In this document: one piece after another, positions 1 to 7,073 of the stretch | Numbering within the stretch: position 1 is the first letter of the stretch | Layout of the letters: every line of letters begins with the position of its first letter | Source of the DNA: an uncultured Bacteroides sp. | Lineage (GTDB): Bacteria > Bacteroidota > Bacteroidia > Bacteroidales > Bacteroidaceae | Assembly (NCBI GenBank): GCA_900546355.1 | Contig: URCM01000008.1 | Span: 1-50,821, forward strand | Length of the DNA stretch: 50,821 bases | Direction: 5' to 3' | Notes under the pieces: model-generated | What the model saw: the letters and a program-made list of their open reading frames with translations, nothing else | The model's database searches: none | Told to the model about the DNA's origin: nothing | Translations under genes and position numbers: made by a program

Positions 1-75
1 TGTTCGATTTGCTATAGCGATTCTTTTTTATACGGGTACTTTATCGGGGGCTTACGAACTTTCTTATAGTACCAT

Positions 76-351
76 TTACTTGATGACCTCTTCAAAAGCC
101 GTATCCATCGCTTCGTAATGGTCACCATCGTGCAGGCTTAAAGCGGCGACGAAACTGTTTAAGGTACGAATGGCATCCAAACGATGCTCCGTGCTTTGTT
201 CTTCAAGATTACTCAATACATCTATTGCCGTAGTCAGATGTCCTTTCAATTCCTGTAATGCTGATAAATCCTGAATCGGCAATAAATAGAAAAGTTCATT
301 ACTGCCCAAAGATTTCACGATGCCTTGTAGGGCTGTTGCTTGTAGTTTCAT
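76..351 (-). CDS. Small hypothetical protein, 91 aa
   Basis: I do not recognise a family. The product is acidic, soluble and probably helical, with leucine-rich segments at residues 20-50 and no signal peptide, membrane segment or cysteine motif. The ATG at 351 gives a compact reading frame. It is the only minus-strand gene in this corner and diverges from the plus-strand run that begins after 700. A Bacteroides-type -7 box lies about 200 bases upstream (552-559), so the transcript would carry a long leader containing strong inverted repeats (371-506). A regulatory or stability role is possible, but nothing in the sequence fixes it. Confidence 0.6.
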   Translation of the reverse strand: MKLQATALQGIVKSLGSNELFYLLPIQDLSALQELKGHLTTAIDVLSNLEEQSTEHRLDAIRTLNSFVAALSLHDGDHYEAMDTAFEEVIK

Positions 352-370
352 ATGGTTATTATATTAAAAA

Positions 371-506
371 TGACGTAACTCTGCCAATCCACAAACTCAA
401 GGCATCGCCAAACGCCCAATGCAAGATGAACCGGCAGGTTACGTCAAGATATAACCTTTCCAGTCCATTTACTTCTTGCATTTTGAAATTGGCGATTTCT
501 GAGTTT
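371..506. repeat. Nested inverted repeats in the leader of the 76-351 gene
   Basis: TGACGTAAC (371-379) followed by CTGCC (381-385) pairs with GGCAG (433-437) followed by GTTACGTCA (438-446), a 14-bp stem with one bulged base. A second, imperfect pairing joins about 395-426 with 474-506 through three blocks: AAACTCA, ATCGCCAA and ATGCAAG with their complements. The pairings interleave, so they could be alternative folds. The structure ends just upstream of the minus-strand start codon at 351. A cis-acting RNA or a protein-binding region is possible. Confidence 0.6.
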
Positions 507-551
507 AAGTAAACGAACAAATTACCACGATGCTATTTGCATCGCTGAGTG

Positions 552-559
552 CAAAGATA
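552..559 (-). promoter_or_regulatory. Candidate -7 box TATCTTTG
   Basis: TATCTTTG on the minus strand matches the Bacteroidetes -7 consensus TAnnTTTG. Transcription would start near 545 and reach the gene at 351 through a leader of roughly 190 bases. No convincing -33 TTTG is visible; the upstream stretch is T-rich. A small hairpin (CGATGC/GCATCG, about 526-542) sits at the expected transcript 5' end. Confidence 0.45.
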
Positions 560-643
560 GAAAAAAGAAAAGAATATATCTTCTCCTACCATTTATTTCT
601 CAGCGAATGATATATAAATCAATGATTTGAGGAAATACAAGTA

Positions 644-665
644 CCATAGTAGGCAACTACTATGG
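644..665. promoter_or_regulatory. Perfect palindrome sharing its core with the xis-operon palindrome
   Basis: Nine-base arms CCATAGTAG and CTACTATGG flank GCAA. The central core GTAG-GCAA-CTAC matches the core GTAG-GTAA-CTAC upstream of the Xis-like genes (44983-45004). The site lies upstream of the left plus-strand gene run. In CTnDOT, RteC activates the xis promoter by binding inverted repeats upstream of it, so this is a candidate RteC operator. That assignment is inference from position and symmetry. Confidence 0.55.
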
Positions 666-714
666 CATCAATATAATACAATTCCAAATCTGCCTTTTCA
701 TTCGTTTACCTCCA

Positions 715-975
715 TTGGCTAATTATACATTCTATCGCATCAGTCATTTTCGTTACATGGGCAAAGGTATTTACGGGTTCTTCACGGACAAACAAGGTCG
801 AGCCGTAAGCGGTTCTGATAAAAATCTTCCTGCTGTACTGCGTCCAGAGAGTATTTTTCTCATAAACCTTGTTTGTCCTAAACCCTACACCATTATCGCC
901 CCTGAAACGAAAACGACCGACCCGACAGAAAGACGCATAAAAAAAAGTCGGATAACCGAGAGGCAGATAAAATAA
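715..975 (+). CDS. Possible small basic protein, 86 aa (doubtful)
   Basis: An open frame starts at a TTG (715) or at an ATG (757, sequence MGKGIYGFF). The C-terminal third is rich in Lys, Arg and Thr. No family is recognised. It sits between the palindrome at 644-665 and the membrane protein at 1031, in the direction of the operon, so it could be its first gene. The lack of a good start and its low-complexity tail keep confidence low. It may instead be untranslated leader. Confidence 0.35.
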   Translation: MANYTFYRISHFRYMGKGIYGFFTDKQGRAVSGSDKNLPAVLRPESIFLINLVCPKPYTIIAPETKTTDPTERRIKKSRITERQIK

Positions 976-1030
976 TTGAAACTCAACTCCCTCACCTCTT
1001 GAATCCGCATAAACTTAAAAAACAACAGCG

Positions 1031-1240
1031 ATGAAAACAAGGTATAAAATAGCAGTATTGGCACTCGTTGCCGTAGCAGGTTCAGCCATTTTTTGCGGTA
1101 GCTTTTGGTGGTGGTTAGTGGGAATAATGGCAGGCAAGTTCATAATCCGTTTGGTCTTTACCATAGCGTTGGCGATAGTCATTTACTGCCTTGTTTATGC
1201 CTTAATCATCGGTGGAATATTTTGGTTACTCATCTCTTAA
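1031..1240 (+). CDS. Small membrane protein, 69 aa
   Basis: The protein is almost entirely hydrophobic. It has a first membrane segment at about residues 7-30, interrupted by an FWWW aromatic cluster, and a second at about 38-68. The short N-terminus MKTRYK is positively charged, consistent with a cytoplasmic N-terminus. No family is recognised. It is followed after 11 bases by the next gene in the same direction, so the two are probably co-transcribed. In such elements small membrane proteins of this kind often accompany conjugation accessory genes, but no function can be read here. Confidence 0.6.
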   Translation: MKTRYKIAVLALVAVAGSAIFCGSFWWWLVGIMAGKFIIRLVFTIALAIVIYCLVYALIIGGIFWLLIS

Positions 1241-1251
1241 AGCATACAGAT

Positions 1252-1587
1252 ATGGAAATATTGCCTATTGCAGTAAAATTCGTCAGTTGGGACGTAAGCC
1301 CTCTTGACACATTGAAGAACAGCCGAGCATATATGCTTCGTGAAAAACTTAATGGAAACGGAAAAATGGATAGAACCGAGAAAAATTGGCTTGCAGAAAA
1401 TATAAAGAACAATTCCTATTTCCGTACCTCCATTCCTCTAATGGGGTATCGCTTTGATTTTGCAGATGTTCTCTGCAAATACCTTGTCAATCAGTACGGG
1501 CAATGGAGTGAGTACTATGCCCCCGATAAAACAAGCCTTCGCAATGCGCTTTACGGTACAATTAACAAAATAATAGAAATCAAATAA
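1252..1587 (+). CDS. Hypothetical protein, 111 aa
   Basis: The frame is open from 1105, but the ATG at 1252, 11 bases after the stop of the preceding membrane-protein gene, is the natural start (MEILPIAVKFV). The protein is soluble, with mixed charge and aromatic residues, and looks like a small globular domain. The central segment RAYMLREKLNGNGKMDR resembles a helix followed by a polar loop. No family is recognised with confidence. It belongs to a closely spaced plus-strand run leading to the PcfK- and PcfJ-like genes, which suggests a role in DNA transfer or element maintenance. Confidence 0.65.
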   Translation: MEILPIAVKFVSWDVSPLDTLKNSRAYMLREKLNGNGKMDRTEKNWLAENIKNNSYFRTSIPLMGYRFDFADVLCKYLVNQYGQWSEYYAPDKTSLRNALYGTINKIIEIK

Positions 1588-1597
1588 TCACAGCACC

Positions 1598-1837
1598 ATG
1601 AAAGAAGATTTAATGTTTTGCCATTTAGGTAACGGAGTAACAGTATGCGACAGACAGCGAAGAAAATACGGGGATTATATGAAAGTGGCGCATATCTCAT
1701 ACAATCGCAAAATACAGTACTATGAACCGTTAAGCGATGCGGCAATGGAACGGATAGAGAATTTTGCCAAGAATGATAACATGACAGTCAGTGTTACCCA
1801 GCCTTATCCCGTATTAGAACCAATTATCAACAAATAG
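1598..1837 (+). CDS. Small LPD28-like protein, 79 aa
   Basis: The N-terminus MKEDLMFCHLGNGVTVCDR and the following GDYMKVAHIS and KIQYY segments resemble small proteins of Bacteroidales mobile elements that I associate with the 'large polyvalent protein associated domain 28' group. That assignment is from memory and tentative. It starts 10 bases after the preceding stop and precedes the pcfK-like gene by 43 bases, so it is probably co-transcribed. Such short proteins are common in conjugative elements and have no established biochemical role. Confidence 0.65.
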   Translation: MKEDLMFCHLGNGVTVCDRQRRKYGDYMKVAHISYNRKIQYYEPLSDAAMERIENFAKNDNMTVSVTQPYPVLEPIINK

Positions 1838-1880
1838 TAACCATAGGGCAGGTTACCGCCTGCCCGAAATACATAGCAAC

Positions 1881-2297
1881 ATGAAAGTATCAACCCATTT
1901 CCAAACAGCAATACAAAGTTATTTAGAACAACGTGCCGAGTATGACGAATTATTCGCCCGTTCATACCGCAACCCACTAAAGAACATAGAAGATTGTATA
2001 ACCTATATTTTGAACTATGTTCAGAAAAGCGGTTGCAACGGTTTTGATGACGATGAAATATTTGGGCAAGCCGTACACTACTACGATGAAGCCGATATTG
2101 AAGTTGGCAAGCCGATAGATTGTAAAGTGATAGTCAATCATCACGTTGAATTGACGGAGGAAGAAAAGACGGAAGCACGTAAGGAAGCCATCAAGCGAGC
2201 CGAAAACGAGGCTTACAGCAGAATGACGAAGCGCAAGACTGCCCCTAAGAAAGAGAGTATTAACAGCAATAACGGACAAATGACACTTTTATTCTAA
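1881..2297 (+). CDS. PcfK-like protein
   Basis: The 138-residue product has the layout of the PcfK-like family, named after a gene of the enterococcal plasmid pCF10. A helical N-terminus (HFQTAIQSYLEQRA) is followed by the conserved NIEDCITYILNYV and GFDDDEIFGQAVHYYDE segments, then an acidic Lys/Glu-rich helix and a basic tail ending in MTLLF. It lies four bases upstream of the PcfJ-like gene, the pairing seen in many Bacteroidales ICEs. The biochemical role is unknown. Conservation next to transfer genes suggests DNA processing or maintenance after transfer. Confidence 0.85.
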   Translation: MKVSTHFQTAIQSYLEQRAEYDELFARSYRNPLKNIEDCITYILNYVQKSGCNGFDDDEIFGQAVHYYDEADIEVGKPIDCKVIVNHHVELTEEEKTEARKEAIKRAENEAYSRMTKRKTAPKKESINSNNGQMTLLF

Positions 2298-2301
2298 GAT
2301 T

Positions 2302-3585
2302 ATGAAACCGAGAACGAAGATACAGAAAGAGTTTTTTGCATTGAGCAAGCGATTACCCGAAATCACCGAGATACAGACAAAGTATGCTTTCCGTCATTGC
2401 TTTGAACACGTCGGGCGCAGGTCTGCCAAAGGTATTGTTACCTGCACCGAGTGCGGACACCAATGGCAGGGAAACGGAGCATTGGCAGACACGCTTTGCG
2501 GTTGCACCTGCCCTCATTGCGGAATGGAACTGAAAGTCCACACCACCCGAAAACGGGTATTCAAAGAAATTGAATATTTTTCCATGATTACCACCTGCAA
2601 AGGCTATCAAGTGATACGTTTTTTCTTTGCAAAGGCTTATTACAAGGTCGGGCAACCTGCCGAATATACCATTGACGAAGTGGCACAACGCTGGATTGCC
2701 CCCAATGGTAAATTTGAAACGATTGCCCGATTGAGAGGTATAGCTTTCATCTACTATGACTTGTGGCAGGAAGGCAGTTCAATGGAAATCCGCAGAAACC
2801 ACAGGGTATATGACATAACTCCTGCCTGCACTTATCCGAGAATAAGAGTAATCCCCGAACTCAAGCGTAACGGCTTTAAAGGGGAGTTTCATAATCTCCA
2901 ACCGTTTGAGCTATTCTGTGAACTGTTGAAGAACAACCAAGCGGAAACGCTGATAAAAACGGGACAATACAGTCTGCTAAGTTATTTCATACACCATTCG
3001 TCTAAAAGTATCTCCACCTATTGGAATGCCATCCGCATCGCAACCCGCAACGGCTATATGGTAGGTGATGCAGGTATATGGTGCGACTACATCGACCTGC
3101 TCCGCTATTTCGGAAAGGACACGAACAGCCCGAAATACATTTGCCCTGCCGATTTGAAAGCTGAGCATGACCGCCTTGTACGAAAGAAAACAGAACGTAT
3201 GGAGCGTGAACGGATTGAGAAGCAGAAACACAAAGCATTGGAAAATGAACAGCGTTTCCAAGAACTCAAAGGCAAATTCTTCGGTATCGCCTTTACGGAC
3301 GGTACAATCCAAGTACGGGTATTGGAAAGCGTATTGGATTTTTTGGAAGAGGGAACAGCCATGCACCATTGCGTGTATTCCAACGAATACTACCTCAAGC
3401 CGAACTCCCTTATCTTATCGGCAACCATTAACGGCAAACGGGTAGAAACGATAGAAGTGTCGCTCAAAACGCTGAAAGTCCTGCAAAGTCGTGGCGTTTG
3501 CAACAAGAATACCGAATACCACGACCGTATTATTGAACTTGTAAACAAGAACAAACGCCTTATCCGTAAACGGATGGCAGCATAA
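2302..3585 (+). CDS. PcfJ-like protein with zinc ribbon
   Basis: This 427-residue protein belongs to the PcfJ-like family. Near residues 48-80 it has cysteine pairs of a zinc-ribbon type (CTECGH, later CGCTCPHCG). The C-terminal part carries the family's conserved region: GTAMHHCVYSNEYY, then SLILSATINGKRVETIEV, then a Gln/Arg segment around LQSRGVCNK. A charged helical linker (about residues 295-325) separates the halves. It starts five bases after pcfK and is surely co-transcribed. A nucleic-acid-binding role is plausible from the zinc ribbon but untested here. The length is typical of the family. Confidence 0.88.
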   Translation: MKPRTKIQKEFFALSKRLPEITEIQTKYAFRHCFEHVGRRSAKGIVTCTECGHQWQGNGALADTLCGCTCPHCGMELKVHTTRKRVFKEIEYFSMITTCKGYQVIRFFFAKAYYKVGQPAEYTIDEVAQRWIAPNGKFETIARLRGIAFIYYDLWQEGSSMEIRRNHRVYDITPACTYPRIRVIPELKRNGFKGEFHNLQPFELFCELLKNNQAETLIKTGQYSLLSYFIHHSSKSISTYWNAIRIATRNGYMVGDAGIWCDYIDLLRYFGKDTNSPKYICPADLKAEHDRLVRKKTERMERERIEKQKHKALENEQRFQELKGKFFGIAFTDGTIQVRVLESVLDFLEEGTAMHHCVYSNEYYLKPNSLILSATINGKRVETIEVSLKTLKVLQSRGVCNKNTEYHDRIIELVNKNKRLIRKRMAA

Positions 3586-3604
3586 CACATTTATATTATA
3601 GAAT

Positions 3605-3853
3605 ATGGAAACAACATACGAAACAATAATAGTAACATTCGATGAAAGCATCGAAAAACTGAACGGCATATTCGATACTACACGCCAAAGATGGGAGGTA
3701 TCCACCCTCAAAGAATGGATAGAGTCTTACGACAACACACGCTTCATACAGATTGGCGATAATTCGGCAGTAATCACTTCCAAATACAATATGCCATCCA
3801 TTATAGTGTGGCTGCAACGATATACACCGATAACGATATGGAGGGAGAAATAA
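3605..3853 (+). CDS. Hypothetical protein, 82 aa
   Basis: A small soluble protein starting at ATG 3605, 20 bases after the PcfJ-like gene, and ending just before the next small gene. It has alternating hydrophobic strands (TIIVTFD, RFIQIGD, AVITS, SIIVWLQ), suggesting a compact alpha/beta domain. No family is recognised. Its place in the tightly spaced plus-strand run is the main support for its being real. Confidence 0.6.
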   Translation: METTYETIIVTFDESIEKLNGIFDTTRQRWEVSTLKEWIESYDNTRFIQIGDNSAVITSKYNMPSIIVWLQRYTPITIWREK

Positions 3854-3856
3854 GCC

Positions 3857-4000
3857 ATGTACACATTATTCATAGGTTTTCGGAAGATAGACGTATTCCC
3901 AAGTATTTGGGAAGCCAAGAAATTCGCATCAGAGAGTGAATTAATTGGCGTGTTCACTCTTATAGGAGATAATTATCACGATAGTTGGTACAAATTTTAA
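3857..4000 (+). CDS. Tiny hypothetical protein, 47 aa
   Basis: An ATG at 3857, four bases after the previous stop, opens a 47-codon frame (MYTLFIGFRKIDVF... ending in DSWYKF) that stops at 4000, 12 bases before the DUF3873 gene. The spacing on both sides fits an operon. The composition looks like real coding sequence, with aromatic residues and one helix-like stretch (SIWEAKKFASESEL). No family is recognised. Confidence 0.55.
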   Translation: MYTLFIGFRKIDVFPSIWEAKKFASESELIGVFTLIGDNYHDSWYKF

Positions 4001-4012
4001 TCAGTAAAAGAC

Positions 4013-4231
4013 ATGAAATCATTAAGCAACAACGGAGTATCCACCTGCATGGCAGGACAAGAGAACTATGTGTATTTCAACCTAATGCCCCGATTGCGCA
4101 GGAAAAGCAGGTATTGCCAATACGACTACCGCCATGAAGAAGACGGTGAGTTATTCTCAACAGTCGCCCCTACATTGGAAATATGCAGGCAGCGCAGGGA
4201 TGAATGGCTAAAAAACAAGGAGAGCAAATAA
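4013..4231 (+). CDS. DUF3873 family protein
   Basis: The 72-residue product has the DUF3873 signature: an N-terminal NGVSTC segment, a QYDYRHEEDGELFSTVAPTL-type core, then CRQRRDEWL. This family is largely confined to Bacteroidetes conjugative elements and has no known function. Its TAA stop (4229-4231) overlaps the ATG of the next gene at 4231, so the two are translationally coupled. Confidence 0.85.
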   Translation: MKSLSNNGVSTCMAGQENYVYFNLMPRLRRKSRYCQYDYRHEEDGELFSTVAPTLEICRQRRDEWLKNKESK

Positions 4232-4539
4232 TGGTAGCAAAGACTATTTTAGAACAGCTTGGCAGCGGTAAGTTTATTGCCATGACGGGAAGCAAGGATT
4301 TTATAGATTTGGGAAACGGGTTAAGGATGAACCTTGCAAGGAACAAGACTTCCGCCAATCGGCTTGAAATCATTTTGGATAGAGAAACGGACACTTATAC
4401 AATGAAGTTCTTCCGTCAGACATTCAGCAAAAAGACATTTGAAGTATCAAAAAAGGATATTGCGCTGCTGGAAGGTGTCTATTGCGATATGCTGGAAGAA
4501 ATGTTCACTTCGGTTACAGGACTGTACACAAGGTTATGA
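4231..4539 (+). CDS. Hypothetical protein coupled to DUF3873, 102 aa
   Basis: I start this gene at ATG 4231 because it overlaps the preceding stop (TAATG) and has a purine-rich AAGGAG upstream. The frame is also open from 4204, inside the DUF3873 gene. The product has an N-terminal helix, a basic middle (MNLARNKTSANRLEIILD) and a C-terminal helix with several methionines and leucines. No family is recognised. It is the last gene of the run before the terminator at about 4640. Confidence 0.65.
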   Translation: MVAKTILEQLGSGKFIAMTGSKDFIDLGNGLRMNLARNKTSANRLEIILDRETDTYTMKFFRQTFSKKTFEVSKKDIALLEGVYCDMLEEMFTSVTGLYTRL

Positions 4540-4567
4540 CAGGACGGGCGGTGAAACCCGCCCGGCA

Positions 4568-4602
4568 CTACTTTTGACAGTGAGCAGGCGGCTCAAAAGT
4601 AG
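4568..4602. repeat. Inverted repeat with arms CTACTTTTGA / TCAAAAGTAG
   Basis: Perfect ten-base arms at 4568-4577 and 4593-4602 lie between the operon's last stop and its terminator. A smaller GC-rich hairpin (about 4546-4563, GGGCGG/CCGCCC) precedes them. A degenerate copy of the right arm and its flank (GCGGCTCAAAAGTAGCAAAA) recurs at about 5060-5080 (GCAGCTTAAAAGCAACAAAA), after the next gene. Function is unknown; RNA 3'-end structure or a protein site is possible. Confidence 0.5.
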
Positions 4603-4617
4603 CAAAAAGCCCTCGTT

Positions 4618-4650
4618 AAACCCTCTGAATTTTCAGAGGGTTGTTTTTTT
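4618..4650 (+). terminator. Rho-independent terminator of the left plus-strand operon
   Basis: CCCTCTGAA and TTCAGAGGG pair as a near-continuous hairpin at 4621-4640, followed by TTGTTTTTTT on the plus strand. It closes the gene run that ends at 4539. Confidence 0.8.
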
Positions 4651-4724
4651 ATGTTGTTATTTTAACGGCAAATCCCTATCTTAGCGCTGACAACGATCTG
4701 CAGGACAATAATATATAGAACTTC

Positions 4725-5030
4725 ATGGAAGTAAAGAAAGCGATATTAGAGAAGTGGATGGTGGCGCAGAAGAAGCACTGTCTTTCAGACAAATATGTAC
4801 AAATGGCAAGTGAACTCGGCTTAAATCCCAATAAGTTGGGAAAGATTGACAACCACACGCAGGAAACATGGAAAGTACCGTTACCGCAGTTCATCGAAGA
4901 GATTTACTACAAACGCTTCAAGCGGGAAGCACCCGAAACGGTCAAGTCCCTGAAGCAAATCATGGCGGAGCAGGAAAAGAAAAAGAAGGAGCAGAAGAAA
5001 GCCAAAGAGATACGCTGGAAAATTTGTTAG
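4725..5030 (+). CDS. Hypothetical basic protein, 101 aa
   Basis: ATG at 4725, about 75 bases after the preceding terminator, so it needs its own promoter; TATCTTAG at about 4677-4684 is a weak match to a -7 box. The N-terminal half looks globular (KWMVAQKKHCLSDKYVQMAS, then LGLNPNKLGKIDNH). The C-terminal third is a highly charged Lys/Glu coiled-coil-like helix ending in RWKIC. I believe similar small proteins occur in other Bacteroidales elements without a known role. It is flanked by two degenerate copies of a 20-base sequence (about 4589 and 5060). Confidence 0.65.
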   Translation: MEVKKAILEKWMVAQKKHCLSDKYVQMASELGLNPNKLGKIDNHTQETWKVPLPQFIEEIYYKRFKREAPETVKSLKQIMAEQEKKKKEQKKAKEIRWKIC

Positions 5031-5145
5031 CAGGAAACAGATACTGCCAATGAATGAAAGCAGCTTAAAAGCAACAAAAGACCCTTTATATAACTTTCAT
5101 TCTTTAATTTAATATCCCACAAATTAGCAAAGAATTAAAAAACAC

Positions 5146-5182
5146 GTATCTTTGTTATGTAAGCTTTACATAACAAAGATAC
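5146..5182. promoter_or_regulatory. 37-base perfect palindrome with two opposed -7 boxes
   Basis: Seventeen-base arms at 5146-5162 (GTATCTTTGTTATGTAA) and 5166-5182 are perfectly complementary around a 3-base centre. Each arm holds TATCTTTG, a match to the Bacteroidetes -7 box, pointing inward. It lies in the gap between two convergent genes (4725-5030 plus, 5254-5985 minus), where no ordinary promoter is needed. Confidence 0.65.
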
Positions 5183-5253
5183 CAAAGTTCAACAAGGCTT
5201 TTTAGGTTTGTAAAAATTATTAGTTCTATAAATTGTTCTTTTACAGCATATCC

Positions 5254-5985
5254 TCACAATTTATTGATACGAATAAAATGTTTCATAAATGATGATGTGA
5301 TTTCAAAAACAAATTCAATTTCCTCTTCAATTACATTATCGTTATGCTTTACATAAGAATTTTGGTATTTTGAAAAATACTCTATCAACTTTTGAAACAT
5401 ATTCCCCAATTCTTTAGACCCACCCCTGTCTTGTATAAATTTTCCTAAATCTGAAAGTTGATTCTCCAAAGACTTTTCATTTTCTAAAATACCTTTCATT
5501 AGTAATTCCAATGATAAGCGTAAATCATCAAGCAGGTTTCTTTCAAAAATATTCCCCTTAAATTTGTCAAGTGCAGACTGGTACTGTTTTAATGAGTCCG
5601 GGTAATCATTCAACCAATGTTTTGTTTCATCAATTAATATTTCATTTACAGAGTCTAATTCCGTATTTAAATGCCCATAGCGAGTAACTAATTTTAACTT
5701 TATGTCTTTTACCTTTAAATTTCCTTTGAATTGTTCTAACTCACACAGCTCTTTTATTATTTTGAATTGTTGTTCTGGAGTAAATTTATCCAAATTCTTT
5801 TTTAATGCGGTTCGCTTATTTGGAACTGTCCCATCAGCAGGAAAAGGCAAAGACGTATATGGAATATTGATATTAAAATCAATAGCGTATGCAGAACATA
5901 GTTTTACAATTTGAGAACTTGTCAAACCACTATCAGTATCTCCTAATATGTCAGCTGCATTTTGAATAAATATATTCTGTATCAT
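5254..5985 (-). CDS. Putative abortive-infection-type cargo protein, 243 aa
   Basis: An AT-rich gene unlike its GC-richer tra neighbours. The frame also opens at a TTG (6003), but that codon overlaps a strong -7 box, so I use ATG 5985 (MIQNIFIQNAADILGD). The N-terminal half (LTSSQIVKLC, PYTSLPFPADGT, NKRTALKKNLDKF) and the helical C-terminal half (LLDDLRLSLELLMKGIL, then a SSFMKHFIRI ending) resemble proteins with a C-terminal abortive-infection domain. No enzyme motif is visible. It sits between the tra operon and the accessory operon with its own promoter, the arrangement expected of a defence cargo gene. The assignment is from sequence feel and not a firm family match. Confidence 0.6.
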   Translation of the reverse strand: MIQNIFIQNAADILGDTDSGLTSSQIVKLCSAYAIDFNINIPYTSLPFPADGTVPNKRTALKKNLDKFTPEQQFKIIKELCELEQFKGNLKVKDIKLKLVTRYGHLNTELDSVNEILIDETKHWLNDYPDSLKQYQSALDKFKGNIFERNLLDDLRLSLELLMKGILENEKSLENQLSDLGKFIQDRGGSKELGNMFQKLIEYFSKYQNSYVKHNDNVIEEEIEFVFEITSSFMKHFIRINKL

Positions 5986-6000
5986 ATAAGTAATTTTTAG

Positions 6001-6008
6001 CAAAGTTA
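6001..6008 (-). promoter_or_regulatory. -7 box TAACTTTG for the 5254-5985 gene
   Basis: TAACTTTG on the minus strand fits TAnnTTTG, and a TTG lies 19 bases upstream (about 6028-6030), close to the usual -33 spacing. Transcription would start about 10 bases before ATG 5985. This gives the cargo gene independent expression just after the tra terminator. Confidence 0.6.
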
Positions 6009-6013
6009 ATCAC

Positions 6014-6050
6014 AAAAAAGCACCCAACAATATTTTATTAGATGCTTTTT
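6014..6050 (-). terminator. Likely terminator of the tra operon
   Basis: On the minus strand AAAAAGCA (6050-6043) pairs with TGCTTTTT (6022-6015) around a 20-base loop and ends in a T run. It lies 22 bases after the stop of the last tra gene (6072). The loop also contains the -33-like TTG of the downstream cargo promoter. Confidence 0.5.
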
Positions 6051-6071
6051 AACATTTTCATTCAGAAATAA

Positions 6072-6500
6072 TTATTCCCCCTCTTTATCCGAATCATTCT
6101 GAAACGAGAAACTCAAATCGAACCTCTGCCCGAAACTATCCCATACCGTCACGTCGATAGCTTGTTGGTCGGTACTTTCGGAGGTATAATACAACCGGAA
6201 CGTTTCTTTTTTCAACGGGTAGAAATCATTGGGAGCAAACACAGTCCCGTCGTCCATCCGCAGGCTCCCACGTCCGTCGGGTTGGAAGTAGGAAATGAAG
6301 AACTCCGTTTTCTTGTAGTTTCCCGACTTATGCAGTTGCAGGCGTATTTCACCCGTTTCACCCGGCTTGATGCGTTTCTGCACGGGCATGGTCGTCAGCG
6401 AAAAGTCGTATGCTTGCTGCACCTCTATCTTATCATCGCAGGAGGTAAATAACAATCCGGTCAATACCACCGCCAATATAGCTATAATCTTTACTTTCAT
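6072..6500 (-). CDS. traQ: TraQ, DUF3872 lipoprotein
   Basis: The frame is open from 6575, but the ATG at 6500 begins a proper lipoprotein signal (MKVKIIAIL, lipobox near LLFTSC), so I start there, giving 142 residues. The body matches DUF3872, the TraQ family of Bacteroidales conjugative transposons: a QQAYDFSLTTMPVQKRI segment, then beta-rich sequence with TEFFISYFQPDG and WDSFGQRFDL. It is the last gene of the tra operon, directly after traO. In CTnDOT-type operons traP, a primase, usually lies between traO and traQ; it is absent here. Likely periplasmic or outer-membrane-anchored. Confidence 0.88.
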   Translation of the reverse strand: MKVKIIAILAVVLTGLLFTSCDDKIEVQQAYDFSLTTMPVQKRIKPGETGEIRLQLHKSGNYKKTEFFISYFQPDGRGSLRMDDGTVFAPNDFYPLKKETFRLYYTSESTDQQAIDVTVWDSFGQRFDLSFSFQNDSDKEGE

Positions 6501-6508
6501 GGTTGTAA

Positions 6509-7072
6509 TCAGTTTATAATGAATTTTATTCCTGCCCCGAAGGTCAGGTGAAAGTGTCCGATGGAACTGCCCCAAACCGCCCGTTCCCTTGCGTTGAGCA
6601 GCAACACCACCTTATCCGAGAGGTATGTTTCCAATTCCAATGTTACCGCCCCGCCATAGATGAACGAATCCTTATTTCGGAGTGTCGCCCCGTCCGGCAA
6701 CAACTTGTCTCCCCACCGGCTCGTTTCATATCCGGCAAGAGCCGAGCCGCCAAGTGAGAGAAAAAACGTCTTGGAAGCATCCGAGAGGACTTTCAGATAG
6801 TAGCCGCCCTCCGCCGTAAATTGCGCTTTGGGTATCTGCAAGTCCTTATACTCGTATTGTTTGTTGAGATATTCCGCCCCGAACATCCAGCGGTTGCCGT
6901 TCTTCGTATAGGCGGATAACCCCACACCGAGATAATAGTTTACAGGTTTCTGCACCCCGTCCACGAAACCGCCTCTGAGTTCCACACCACGCATACCCGG
7001 CAGGTAGCGTTGGGCGTTTGCCTGCCCCACAAGGGCAAGCAACGCTACAACTACAAATAGATACTTCTTCAT
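6509..7072 (-). CDS. traO: Conjugative transposon protein TraO
   Basis: The 187-residue product has a signal peptide ending near QANAQ and a beta-rich body typical of TraO: RYLPGMRGVELRGGFVDG, then WMFGAEYLNK, EGGYYLKVLSD, and a C-terminal HLTFGAGIKFIIN strand. It resembles small outer-membrane barrels and presumably sits in the outer membrane as part of the mating channel. One base separates it from traN upstream, and traQ follows eight bases later, so translation is probably coupled. Confidence 0.9.
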   Translation of the reverse strand: MKKYLFVVVALLALVGQANAQRYLPGMRGVELRGGFVDGVQKPVNYYLGVGLSAYTKNGNRWMFGAEYLNKQYEYKDLQIPKAQFTAEGGYYLKVLSDASKTFFLSLGGSALAGYETSRWGDKLLPDGATLRNKDSFIYGGAVTLELETYLSDKVVLLLNARERAVWGSSIGHFHLTFGAGIKFIIN

Positions 7073-7073
7073 C

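Noticed and set aside
4204..4230. Upstream ATG at 4204 for the 4231-4539 gene
   Set aside because: It lies within the DUF3873 coding sequence; the stop-start overlap at 4231 with a purine-rich site is the better start.
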